Assembly (NCBI GenBank): GCA_019648995.1
Contig: BLXT01000825.1
Location: 2,775,489-2,798,874, forward strand
From: Plakobranchus ocellatus
Taxonomy: Eukaryota > Mollusca > Gastropoda > Plakobranchidae
Length of the DNA stretch: 23,386 bases
Reading direction: 5' to 3'
This document shows, one piece after another, positions 14,774 through 21,226 of this stretch. The translations under genes were made by a program, and so were the position numbers. Position 1 is the first letter of the stretch, and the number at the start of each line of letters is the position of its first letter. Below the pieces are notes generated by a model that was given only the letters and a program-made list of their open reading frames with translations, was not told the DNA's origin and ran no database searches.

Positions 14774-17700
14774 TTTTTTCTGTCTTTTCTTAATCATTTT
14801 CTATATCTGGCCAAAATTTGACCAAGTTTAATGGTTTTTTTTAATGACCAAGCTTAAACTTTTTCTATACTTCCTTAGTGTCACTTTGTAATCTTAGGGT
14901 GATTTTTTTTCAATATTTCGTTTCAAATCCTTTACTTTCTTTTTTTTTTCTTGTTAAAGAGCTTAAAAAAGTTATTTGTTTAATAGAAAAGCACCTTTTG
15001 ATCCCTTTATTTGGCAATATTATTGTTCCCCTAAGAATAGGTATTCGTGCGGCCCTATTAACACCCTTGAATCGGCTTCCCAAAAGAGGGACTCGGTTCT
15101 ATCCGGAAACGTAATGCTAATATAACTGGAAGAAGAGAATAATTTGTTTTAATTTTCATTGAGAGGAAACAAGCATAATTTTTATATTGTAAAATGAAAT
15201 TTGTATTAAACTAGTTATAAAAAAAGAATGAAAATATGCTGCGTTGACTTAAAATAAGATTAAGAAAGGCCTAGATTAAGCTGGAAGGCTGAGAAGGCCA
15301 ATATTTCTACGCTCGAATTCTACAGACATCTTTTCAAATATTTTCCGCACCCTGCTCTATGTTTTTTCCGCGCTAAAACCTATCATAAACAAAAACCAAG
15401 CAAACAAACAACAAAACAATAGCAACATCAAGAAAAAGAACAAGAACAACAGTAACAATACTACTACTACTACTATTACTACTACTACTAATTAATAACA
15501 ATAATAATAATAATAAACAATAAAGTTGGTGTTTATTGATAATCTGTACAAACTTGTTCACACTTCAGAGGCCTGAAGAGATGCTGCAATTCTGAACATC
15601 TATACAATATAGGCCTCTTCTTATGTGTAAAATGTTATGAGGAGTTAAAAAAAAAAACTAGAAAAAGAACTGTCTAATCGTGATTTTTTTTTGTGGACCT
15701 CAGTTAAAAAAAAAAGAAGTAAGATTTTCAAGTTACTGTGAAAGGTATAAAATTTGAAACCAGCAGGTTTAACCAGCAAATGGCCTGTTTTTTAACAGAA
15801 TGTTCTGATTGTTTTGTGCACTTGAAGTTTTTAAATTCTATAATGAGACTAGATTCAGAGAGATCGGATTTTTTTTTACTAGATAGTACACCTTACGCAG
15901 GTTCTTTAATCTAAACTTATCTTGTTTTTTAGATACTAGATCTAGTTAAGAGGCAATGGTGATGTAATGAATATTTCGATACAAATAAGCACACCTCTTA
16001 AAATAAAAGTTCTCTCTTAAACATTTAACAAATTATTAAATGTCACCCAAAAAACTTTAAAAAAAAGGAAGAAAGAAAAGAAAAAAAAAAAGGCTGGTGA
16101 GGCTTTATATGAACTAATTTGAAAAAGACAAACATTGAATATCAAGCGTTATAGAGCCAGAGCCAAACTAGCTGTCCCTCTTTTGGGTGCATGGGGAGAC
16201 AATTTGCCGTGACGGGCACCAGCTCCTATTAAAAAGATAAAATTTTAAAAACATTTTCTCTTTGCTTGTCAGTGTTTGATAAAAAAGTAAAAAATAGTCA
16301 TATTTTGTGTTGCATCTTTTCCTACCACAAATTTTTGTTTCACTCATATATTTTCTATTTGATCTTTCAATACTTTAGCAGCAACAAATCATTGTGCATT
16401 ATTAGACTCTTTGGTCAACATGCATTTGTTCATTCATTTGTTTATTTTATTAATCCTTTTTTTCACACAGGCACAGGTGTCCCATTTGAATGGTGAACTG
16501 AGTCAGTACAAGATCAAAGAGCGAGAGCTTAGCAAAAAAGTAATACGTTTATAACAACCACTTTGGCATTTTCCTTCTTTGATACTGGAAAGAAATCATT
16601 TCTGATATATTAAGCTTTATTTTTCAATCCTTATTTTTTCATACAACTTTAATCAGAGTGATCTTTCATCCAACACAGTGAAAATGTCTTAGGCATATAA
16701 TTGTGAAATGTTTTTCATTGACCAAATGTTTGAAAAAATATCAATGTAACCAGATAGATTTTGTTTTCATGAGTTACAAAATTATCAAGATTATTGAGAA
16801 GAAAAAAATAAAGTTTTATTTCTCTTGTCAGATTGCCATGTTGGAAAAAGGAACCAAACCTGGCCTAGAGGATGATGACTCTCTTCTCAGCTTGGACACA
16901 TCATATCTTAACCATGAAGATTCTGCAGTCTTTCGTGAGCCTACAGAGTTTGAGGTATTGTCCTCATCTGATTAAGAAGGAAAATTACAGGATGTTGTCT
17001 TAACCTTATCATTAATCAGCCTTTATTGAAATATAAATTAATGAAGTCTCCTTTTAGATAAAAAATAGGTGCTTTATTTTTGTTATTTGGATTGAGTCTT
17101 TACTGTGGTGCTAGTGTTCTTTTGCAAGACCTAGTTTTTCAATGAAGGCCTGAATTTTGATTACGTCGTGCTTGTTTATCTGGTATGCAATATGTTCATG
17201 TTGTGCATTATTCCTATAAATATTATGCTTACAAAGAGACACAATTAAAAAAATATTAGGCCACTCACATATCAAGAAACACTAATGTAGAGATTGACGT
17301 GAGGGTTTTTAACACAAGTAGCTTTTCCATCTCAAATTAATATAGACATCATTGTCTGGGCTATTATTTAAGTTTCATCAAGGACTGATGAGTCCCCTTA
17401 TTTTTCAAAAATTATGTGATTACTTTACACATTTGGAAAACAGGTTTAGAGAGTCAGCAATCACAGATTTTACTCTTCTATCTTTATATTTTAACGCTTC
17501 TTAAAATCATTTTCAAGGAATTCCTTTAATTTTTTTGAATATTAGTGAAAATGAGAATCGTTTTTGCAGCATAGAGATTCTGATGAGATAAAGAACAATT
17601 GCAATTGGAAAGCTGTAGTACCGGCCTTATCTCTCTCTGATATGAAGTAATATTATTAACAGATAATACACTGTTTATCATAAAGATAAGCTGCCACCTG

Positions 17701-20036
17701 AACAAGTCAAGGATTTAGACATAGTAAGCAGACTAACTGATGCAATATGCTATTACAAATAAAATCATTTCAGTACAAGTGTCTAACAGACAGTATGCAA
17801 TATGCTTTTGACAAACAGATTGATTTTGGGTGCACATACTTAAGGTTAAAGTTAGGGCAAAAGTGTCAGTATACTTGATATATATTTTTTACATGCAGTT
17901 CTATGTTCTAAAGCATTGGTAATAAAACGTCACTTTTCAAAGAAGGCAAACCCTTCATTTAAAGGGTGGTATTCAAAGACTGAGGATCCTAGCTTGTATA
18001 AGTTGAGAATCCTAGAAAAAATGTCTCTAAAATGGATGTACGTTAAATCTGAATTTGTGGATAATCTAAATTTTTGCTCCCTCCCAACAAATTCAGTTTG
18101 AAGAGTGTCATCAACTGCATGGCCATGCAGTTTCTTTTTTATGAACAAAATCATTTAGGTACATGTACTTCTTGTTGCTTTTTCTCTCAATGTAAGAAAT
18201 TTTCTTGTCAACAATATTGATTACTTCTGAGTTTTCTGTTTTTTCAGTCAACAGCAAATATTAAGGGAAAGATCTTATCAAAAAAAAAAAAAGTTTTTCA
18301 AGCAACTTCAAGGAATATAGGGGAAGAGGCAGGAAAGGTTGTTTTCAAACCTTTGACTTTTGAATCAGCTCTTCTAATGAAAAAATTTTCTATCATATTT
18401 AAGCTTGCTTTATCATTTCAAATTCATATTGGCATTAATAAGCTATCATTGGTTTTATTATTGTTAGCATAATTTATATAATTTCTTTCCTTTTCAGTAC
18501 CTAAAAAATATACTGTATCAGTACATGATGGGAAAAGAGACAAAGGTGAGATTTTTGTGTCTGTTGCATGTAAGTGATTTCAATGTGAAATTTACTCAGT
18601 TTTAGAAAGTGAAAAAAAGATTTTTTATTTTTTCTTAGAACAGTCTCTTTGTTTTTTTTTTTGTTTTTTGCTTCTTTTTTTTTTTTTATTTTATTCTTTG
18701 GGTAAGTTTTTATTCCCTTTGAAAACATAATTAGTGAAGTAGTATCACAAATTCAATTGAAACAATGTCTAGTATGGCTGGGAATGATATTCAGAAAGCA
18801 AAGTGTAAAGAAATGAAAGTCTGTATGTTTTTTTGTACATTTATATGCTCTTGTGGGCTTTGAGAAATATTTTTATGATATAAAGCGTTATAAAATAGTG
18901 CTGCACTATTGAAAAAGATGAAAAAGGGAGAACAAATTTTTAAGGTCATTGATAATGAGATTTTTGCCCGCCATAAAAAAAAAAACCATGGAAGTGTAGC
19001 AGTATCACAAAAAGAAGTTTTGCTGAAAATGTCTTTATGAGGTCATTGATGATGAGATTTTTGCTCACCATAAGAAAAAAAACAAAAACATGGAAGTGTA
19101 GTAGTGTCACAAAAAGAAGTTTTGCAAAAAATGTCTCTATGAATCGAAATCGAAATCTTTTAACGACTTGATAGTTATTCCTTCATGTTTAAAAGTTTTT
19201 ATTATTTAAACCTTCTGTTTCACTTAGAAGCAAGTAGGTGTGCAGTGAGATTCACCCTGTGAAAAGATTGTACATCATTTTCTTTTTTAATTTTAGCTTT
19301 GAATTCCAAAAGAAAGAGCTTTTTCCTCTTTTGACCTTTTTATGTAATAACAAATTTTTATTTCGAAGAAAGATTTTAAACTATCTCTAAGATTCTTTTG
19401 TATGTTTACTTTAACATTTTTTGAAAGTTGTGTTTTGGCAGAAAATTCGGAAATTCAGATGTGTCTAACAAAGGAAGAGAACTGTTAAAAATTGAAATTG
19501 ATTTGATTGTGAATTTTCAAGGTCTGAAAAGACTGTCAAACCATTGTTAAAGTATTTTTTGCATTGATTGTGTATACTCTTATTTTGGCAGACTCTAGCA
19601 AAAGTGATAGCAACTGTAGTCAAATTCTCTGATGAGCAGACTAACAATATTTTGGCAAGAACAGATTCCAAACTGGTATGATACAGTGTCATGATTTTTT
19701 TTTTGGTTTTGCTGTAATTTCATTTTTTCTTTTTGTTTTTGGTGTGATTGTAGTTGATAGCCTTCAACAGATAAAATTTGATCAACATTTTATATCAAAT
19801 GAGACTCTACCACAGAATTTAAGTCATATGTCAGCAATTGCCAGAGAAATACAGCAAAATATTTGAGCTGGATTGCAGATTTTTGCTCAATAAAATGGAG
19901 AATAGCAATTTTTTTTTTTTTATAATTCCAATCATAGTGACTAATTTTCTTTATATTTCTGTTTCCAAAGATGACCCATTTTGTGTTGGCAGGCCATAAA
20001 TCTAAAATGCAAGCTTGGTTTAATTCTGAGTATTGA
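397..20036 (+). CDS. GOLGA4: GOLGA4 (golgin-245/p230) orthologue, 15 exons, 5'-partial
   Basis: Fifteen exons with GT-AG borders and compatible phases join into 2013 codons ending in TGA at 20034-20036. The first exon opens from an acceptor in phase 0, so the start codon lies upstream; against human GOLGA4 (about 2230 aa, from memory) roughly 200 residues are missing. Residues 1-1880 or so are nearly continuous heptad-rich coiled coil (Glu, Lys, Gln, Leu). The C-terminus is a GRIP domain, from EFEY at residues 1946-1949 through MMGKETKT and KFSDEQT. The MMG[KR]ETKT stretch and the preceding EPTEFEY are typical of GOLGA4 and unlike golgin-97. Known role of the family: dimeric tether on the trans-Golgi network, recruited by ARL1-GTP through GRIP, capturing endosome-derived carriers. 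Identification is very secure; exact borders of the first and last exons seen are less so. Twelve of fourteen introns are phase 0. Confidence 0.95.
577..1354 (+). other. GOLGA4: Intron A/B
   Basis: AT-rich intron with an A homopolymer near 1147-1164 and a short GTTGTTGTT stretch near 1274-1287. An 87-codon open frame at 906-1169 is rich in Phe, Tyr, Ile and ends in poly-Lys from the A run; it is chance. Confidence 0.8.
1355..1615 (+). CDS. GOLGA4: GOLGA4 exon B, coiled coil
   Basis: The exon has 87 codons, phase 0 at both ends. The acceptor is TTCTTTTCATCAG and the donor CAA|GTGAGA. The peptide opens EKIELQNKLSKYQEDTEL and closes EQSLQ. It is Glu/Lys/Gln-rich with regular Leu spacing, as expected for the rod of a golgin. 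Downstream the frame turns hydrophobic (VRILCLLA) and stops, which supports the donor choice. Confidence 0.93.
1616..2354 (+). other. GOLGA4: Intron B/C
   Basis: Very AT-rich intron with A runs near 1698-1711 and 2212-2221. No gene or recognisable element seen. Confidence 0.8.
2355..2558 (+). CDS. GOLGA4: GOLGA4 exon C, coiled coil
   Basis: The exon has 68 codons, phase 0 at both ends. It starts ESSSESESQVSAV after ...TTCTTGAAG, which has a poor polypyrimidine tract, and ends HELQIE|GTGAAA. The Ser/Glu-rich start is followed by heptad-like sequence. The acceptor is the least certain part; moving it by whole codons would not alter the frame. Confidence 0.85.
2559..3864 (+). other. GOLGA4: Intron C/D
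   Basis: A 1306-base intron. An acceptor-like TTAATGCAG at 3085-3093 is followed by a GT only ten bases later, so it does not define an exon. No repeat family recognised. Confidence 0.8.
3865..4026 (+). CDS. GOLGA4: GOLGA4 exon D, coiled coil
   Basis: The exon has 54 codons, phase 0 at both ends. The acceptor is TTTTTTTCCAAACCCAATCAG and the donor AAAGAACAG|GTAAGA is strong. The peptide runs from ELCAAVNGKAEETERL to EEIARLKEQ, a canonical coiled coil. It is separated by only 442 bases from the giant exon. Confidence 0.93.
4027..4468 (+). other. GOLGA4: Intron D/E
   Basis: A 442-base intron before the giant exon; no recognisable element. The pyrimidine-rich stretch before TCTGCCAG marks its end. 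Confidence 0.85.
4469..8645 (+). CDS. GOLGA4: GOLGA4 giant exon E, central coiled-coil rod
   Basis: A single 4177-bp exon encodes 1392 codons plus one base and makes up about 70% of the coding sequence seen. The acceptor is TTTTCTGCCAG and the donor GTTG|GTAAGT is consensus. The protein is Glu/Lys/Gln/Leu-rich with long unbroken heptads, no signal peptide and no membrane segment. Its end (LAKEMNQQLAEKEREFEDTI) resembles the human GOLGA4 stretch LMREFNTQLAQKEQELEMTI recalled from memory, so this is the homologous rod. In the family this part keeps the tether extended and carries Rab-binding sites; I cannot point to individual sites here. Open frames on the opposite strand and in other frames across this exon are shadows of its biased composition. 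Confidence 0.97.
8646..9398 (+). other. GOLGA4: Intron E/F
   Basis: A 753-base AT-rich phase-1 intron, starting with a consensus GTAAGT. No genes or repeats recognised. Confidence 0.85.
9399..9529 (+). CDS. GOLGA4: GOLGA4 exon F, coiled coil
   Basis: The exon has 131 bases. Its first two bases complete a Glu codon with the G left by the giant exon, giving AV-E-KSERGEQGLLREHRED, which lines up with human TINKAQEVEAELLESHQEE from memory. The acceptor is ATTTTTGCACATCCAG and the donor GTCAAG|GTAATG. The rest, through ELHQEYKAKVK, is charged coil. Phase enters at 1 and leaves at 0. Confidence 0.92.
9815..10012 (+). CDS. GOLGA4: GOLGA4 exon G, coiled coil
   Basis: The exon has 66 codons, phase 0 at both ends. 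It starts ALEESKAQELLELRTEIQ after ...ATCAACACTAG and ends LTKEWNTERK|GTCAGT. The intron before it is the shortest in the window (285 bases). The His/Gln-rich middle (SNHHQELLEQQ, EHSHQQEV) still fits a coil. Confidence 0.92.
10013..10919 (+). other. GOLGA4: Intron G/H
   Basis: A 907-base intron with T-rich tracts around 10490-10690 and no recognisable gene or repeat. Confidence 0.75.
10920..10967 (+). CDS. GOLGA4: GOLGA4 exon H, 16-residue linker microexon
   Basis: This short exon encodes AGSQQATGHNGEEVVE, phase 0 at both ends. The acceptor follows a pyrimidine stretch (CCCTTTATTTCTCC) and ends CATGAATAG; the donor is GTGGAG|GTACGA. Two Gly residues and no heptad pattern suggest a flexible break in the rod. 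Because it is a multiple of three with symmetric phases, it could be skipped without changing frame. Support is from splice signals and phase only, as no homologous sequence is recognised. Confidence 0.7.
10968..13228 (+). other. GOLGA4: Intron H/I, longest intron, with assembly gap
   Basis: A 2261-base intron. It holds a 9-N gap, A-rich low-complexity DNA near 12960-12980, and a GC-richer patch at about 12474-12560 including the short inverted repeat GGCTC/GAGCC; the patch may be a fragment of an old repeat but has no family I recognise. No coding exon is needed, because phases match across it. Confidence 0.75.
11547..11555. other. Assembly gap of 9 N
   Basis: Nine N bases interrupt the intron between exons H and I. 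The short fixed size suggests an ambiguous join or masked low-quality bases; no coding sequence is affected. Confidence 0.98.
13229..13356 (+). CDS. GOLGA4: GOLGA4 exon I, coiled coil
   Basis: The exon has 128 bases, entering in phase 0 and leaving with two spare bases. The acceptor is GTCTCTTTTTCTCC...TTTAAAG and the donor CACAG|GTAAAA. It encodes ELVMQNQAALTAFQRG, then a short Gly/Ser break (STGDSS), then coil LLQEQVVQLTKELEQQRESH. The phase-2 donor matches the single-base start of the next exon. Confidence 0.9.
13357..14515 (+). other. GOLGA4: Intron I/J
   Basis: A 1159-base phase-2 intron. A GC-richer patch at about 13500-13600, containing GGCAGGGGTGGTTACCTGCC, stands out from the AT-rich surroundings and may be a repeat remnant; I do not recognise it. 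The open frame at 13900-14103 is chance. Confidence 0.75.
14516..14678 (+). CDS. GOLGA4: GOLGA4 exon J, coil with proline-rich hinge
   Basis: The exon has 163 bases. The first G completes an Arg codon split from exon I, then comes LELAEVQSRVDISQ, a proline-rich break (GLLPRPLLPAPSIQPHLPM), and coil again (LSVELQNLELHNMDLQ). The acceptor is TTTCAATTTTAG and the donor TTGCAG|GTGAAG. Six prolines within about 20 residues must interrupt the coiled coil and probably form a hinge shortly before the GRIP domain. Confidence 0.93.
14722..14771. repeat. (AT)n microsatellite, about 25 units
   Basis: An uninterrupted run of about 50 bases of alternating A and T lies in the intron just after exon J. It is probably length-polymorphic. 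Confidence 0.97.
15461..15517. repeat. (ACT)n then (AAT)n compound microsatellite
   Basis: About ten ACT-type triplets (15461-15490, one interruption) are followed after a short spacer by AAT/ATA triplets (about 15498-15517). Intronic. Confidence 0.93.
16471..16539 (+). CDS. GOLGA4: GOLGA4 exon K, short coiled coil
   Basis: The exon has 23 codons, phase 0 at both ends, AQVSHLNGELSQYKIKEREL then SKK. A strong acceptor (CCTTTTTTTCACACAG) precedes it; the donor is AAAAAA|GTAATA. It continues the coil after the proline hinge and resembles the LxxQIHNLEDRLKKYEKN region before the GRIP domain in human GOLGA4 (from memory). Confidence 0.9.
16832..16954 (+). CDS. GOLGA4: GOLGA4 exon L, acidic linker and start of GRIP
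   Basis: The exon has 41 codons, phase 0 at both ends. The acceptor is TTTATTTCTCTTGTCAG and the donor TTTGAG|GTATTG. It holds the end of the coil (IAMLEKGTKPG), an acidic linker (LEDDDSLLSL) and the segment YLNHEDSAVFREPTEFE. This resembles human LYHTDVSLFGEPTEFE directly before the GRIP tyrosine, so the intron falls exactly before that tyrosine. Confidence 0.95.
16955..18497 (+). other. GOLGA4: Intron L/M
   Basis: A 1543-base intron that splits the GRIP domain exactly before its invariant tyrosine. It holds a 20-bp perfect palindrome (listed separately) and two short GTATGCAATATG-like words (about 17181 and 17795). No gene or clear transposon seen. Confidence 0.8.
18113..18132. repeat. Perfect 20-bp palindrome
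   Basis: AACTGCATGGCCATGCAGTT is its own reverse complement, with no spacer and no extension on either side. It lies in the intron before the first GRIP exon. It could be the core of an old inverted-repeat element, a dimeric protein site, or chance. Confidence 0.9.
18498..18545 (+). CDS. GOLGA4: GOLGA4 exon M, GRIP domain part 1
   Basis: The exon has 16 codons, YLKNILYQYMMGKETK, phase 0 at both ends. The acceptor is TTTCCTTTTCAG and the donor AAG|GTGAGA. The first residue is the invariant GRIP tyrosine, which in the family is needed for ARL1 binding and Golgi targeting. MMGKETK differs from the human MMGRETK by one conservative change. Confidence 0.97.
18727..18985 (+). repeat. Dispersed repeat, copy 1 (uninterrupted)
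   Basis: About 260 bases match the sequence at 20131-20251 joined to 21597-21740, with moderate divergence. Shared blocks include CAAAGTGTAAA, TTATATGCTCTTGTGGGCTT, TGAGAAATATTTTTATGA and TTGCACTATT/CTGCACTATT. The CTTTGAGAAATATTTTTATGATATAAAGCGTTATAAA part recalls the 3' tails of many animal SINEs and their partner LINEs; that is an inference, and no tRNA-like head is visible. A local segmental duplication is the alternative. Confidence 0.75.
18944..19142. repeat. Tandem duplication of a ~100-bp unit
   Basis: Two adjacent copies, 18944-19040 (97 bases) and 19041-19142 (102 bases), both begin GGTCATTGATRATGAGATTT and both contain CATGGAAGTGTAG and CACAAAAAGAAGTTTTGC. They differ mainly in an A-rich run and a few substitutions. 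The unit overlaps the tail of the dispersed repeat, whose downstream copy has only one diverged version (about 21703-21740). Confidence 0.92.
19592..19675 (+). CDS. GOLGA4: GOLGA4 exon N, GRIP domain part 2
   Basis: The exon has 28 codons, TLAKVIATVVKFSDEQTNNI then LARTDSKL, phase 0 at both ends. It matches human TMAKVITTVLKFPDDQTQKILEREDARL position by position, completing the helical GRIP core that dimerises and packs on ARL1. The donor is CTG|GTATGA. If that donor were not used, the frame would read one Val and stop at once (TGA 19679-19681), giving an alternative end. Confidence 0.97.
19889..19894 (+). promoter_or_regulatory. GOLGA4: Candidate intronic poly(A) signal AATAAA
   Basis: AATAAA lies 214 bases after the exon N donor, followed by a T-rich stretch (19910-19921). 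If exon N is not spliced, the message stops after one extra Val and could be polyadenylated here. Inference only. Confidence 0.35.
19971..20036 (+). CDS. GOLGA4: GOLGA4 exon O, last coding exon with stop
   Basis: The exon has 21 codons plus TGA. The acceptor TTTATATTTCTGTTTCCAAAG is good and enters in phase 0, giving KL-MTHFVLAGHKSKMQAWFNSEY. The LMT start resembles human GOLGA4, which continues LM-F-T after the GRIP core (from memory). The rest is not recognisably conserved, so the assignment depends on phase, splice signal and the first residues. A competing acceptor inside it (TTGGCAG, exon from 19993) would also be open in phase 0 but gives AINLKCKLG, which looks less natural. Confidence 0.7.
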   Translation: MTHFVLAGHKSKMQAWFNSEY

Positions 20037-20213
20037 TATTTTATTTTTTTTTTATTTTTAGTAGAAGAGCATCAATAGTTCAATTGTGTCAACACATCTT
20101 TACAAAGGTAAAATCAGCATCATGACAAAATATATGATTAGATGCCAGATTAATATTTCAATTAAAACAATTGCCCTGTGTGGCTGACAATGATATTTCA
20201 TAAGCAAAGTGTA

Positions 20214-20223
20214 AATAAATAAA
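20214..20223 (+). promoter_or_regulatory. GOLGA4: Tandem poly(A) signals AATAAATAAA
   Basis: Two overlapping AATAAA hexamers lie about 180 bases after the stop, followed by a T-rich tract (20232-20242), so cleavage would fall just before the transposon. The equivalent position in repeat copy 1 reads GTAAAGAAATGAAAG and has no signal. They are the first hexamers after the stop; later AATAAA sites exist inside the transposon (for example near 20785 and 21006). Confidence 0.55.
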
Positions 20224-20243
20224 AATTTGTAAATTTTTTTTTC

Positions 20244-20251
20244 ATATTTAT
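20244..20251. repeat. Left target-site duplication ATATTTAT
   Basis: Identical to 21597-21604 on the other side of the transposon, and one base different from the unoccupied site at 18837-18844. Confidence 0.85.
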
Positions 20252-20895
20252 GAGGTGGTCTGAGAAAACCCATCATGTTGTCCTAAAGTTATAACTGAGG
20301 TATAGACCTAACTAGAGAGTGAAAGTCGATCATGGTCAAAGTTGAGCTGACATCAGATCATTTATCAACAATTATTTCTACACCTTTTCTGTAGTTTTCA
20401 AGACAAATGAAACTTATAAAATAATTAAATTTTACATTTTAAAACATGTTGTATCAAGTGAAATGTTGAAAATTACGCCATCTTGCATAATTCAACTCCA
20501 TCATCTGTGCACTCTTTGAATAGCGGACTAATGGATTCCTACCCCATCACACCTTAACCATTGGAAAGGAAAATCCCTCAGCTTTTCATTCATAACTAGG
20601 GCGCATGAATATAATGACCTTGAAAGGGTGTTAAATTATCTGCGCAACTATGTAAACAAACCGAAAAGTATCGTATCTCAAAGTTTTCAGACAGCAGCTT
20701 TTATCAAGTCGGTAATTCTATATACTCTCAACCATTTCTTTCAAGTGTTAATTCATCTCATCAGTAAAATTAATTGTATCCTATAAATAAAACATAAACT
20801 ATTTTTAATTAATTTATTTTGAGTACAACTACGAGGATTGCTAAGAGTGATAACAATAACAACAATGGCAGACAGGAAGATTGCAAGACATCTCA

Positions 20896-21015
20896 ATGAT
20901 AGGTCTTCATGGCTTGCACTCTGATAATGATCTCAGAGAATTAATTGCTGACTACTTTTGTGATATTAAAAGGCCTGATGAAGATGTCGATGCTTCAAGT
21001 GACAAAAATAAATGA
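20896..21015 (+). pseudogene. Short protein-like frame inside the transposon, possible transposase remnant
   Basis: The frame has 39 codons starting at ATG 20896. It contains SDNDLRELIADYFCDIKRPD followed by an acidic, polar tail (EDVDASSDKNK) and a stop. An overlapping frame starting at ATG 20865 (MADRKIARHLND...) runs into it and stops after 19 codons, so the two together could be one N-terminus broken by a frameshift. Acidic N-termini are common in transposases, but I do not recognise the family. It could also be chance. Confidence 0.35.
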
Positions 21016-21056
21016 ATACAATATATCGTTACTGTGTTTTCTTTGTCAATATCCCA

Positions 21057-21226
21057 AATCTAGGTCTAGATCTAGGATCTAGAACTAGGCTACATCTAGA
21101 TAGGTTCTATCCTAACCTGCTTCTCCTGATAAATCTAGACCAATCCATATTTCTGTGTTTTCTAAAACCAGTCTAGATTTGGATATAGATCATTTTTTGT
21201 CATTTATCTCCATTTTTGATCTAGAT
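21057..21226. repeat. TCTAGA/GATCTAG-rich degenerate repeat within the transposon
   Basis: CTAGATCTAG-like words recur at least eight times in about 170 bases (for example GGTCTAGATCTAGGATCTAG, CATCTAGATAGG, CAGTCTAGATTTGG, GATCTAGATATT). A single similar word, ACTAGATCTAG, occurs at about 15935 in an intron. This is a degenerate short-period repeat. Confidence 0.7.

Larger units (their letters stand above)
14679..16470 (+). other. GOLGA4: Intron J/K with microsatellites and GC-richer patches
   Basis: A 1792-base intron containing the AT and ACT/AAT microsatellites listed separately and two GC-richer patches (about 15030-15115 and 16145-16235) that share a 14-base word in opposite orientation. 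No exon or RNA gene recognised. Confidence 0.75.
18546..19591 (+). other. GOLGA4: Intron M/N containing dispersed repeat copy 1
   Basis: A 1046-base intron between the two GRIP core exons. Roughly 18727-19142 is repeat sequence, listed separately; the rest is T-rich low-complexity DNA (18600-18700) and ordinary AT-rich intron. Confidence 0.85.
20037..20251 (+). other. GOLGA4: Probable GOLGA4 3' UTR
   Basis: The sequence between the TGA and the transposon edge has no coding potential. Its second half (from about 20131) is the left part of dispersed repeat copy 2, which contains the first two overlapping AATAAA hexamers after the stop. Confidence 0.6.
20131..20251 (+). repeat. Dispersed repeat copy 2, left part
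   Basis: Matches the left half of the copy at 18727-18844: TTCAATTRAAACAAT, a GTGTGGCTGACAATGATAT block and AAGCAAAGTGTAAA. The match stops at the transposon and resumes at 21597. Confidence 0.75.

Noticed and set aside
14878-15114. Open frame ending GIRAALLTPLNRLPKRGTRF, looking somewhat protein-like
   Set aside because: No splice sites that fit the gene and no recognised family; more likely part of a GC-richer repeat fragment.
19678-19866. Open frame of 62 codons in intron N/O
   Set aside because: Begins in the donor region and is Phe/Val-rich from T tracts; the better terminal exon is at 19971 with a good acceptor and matching phase.
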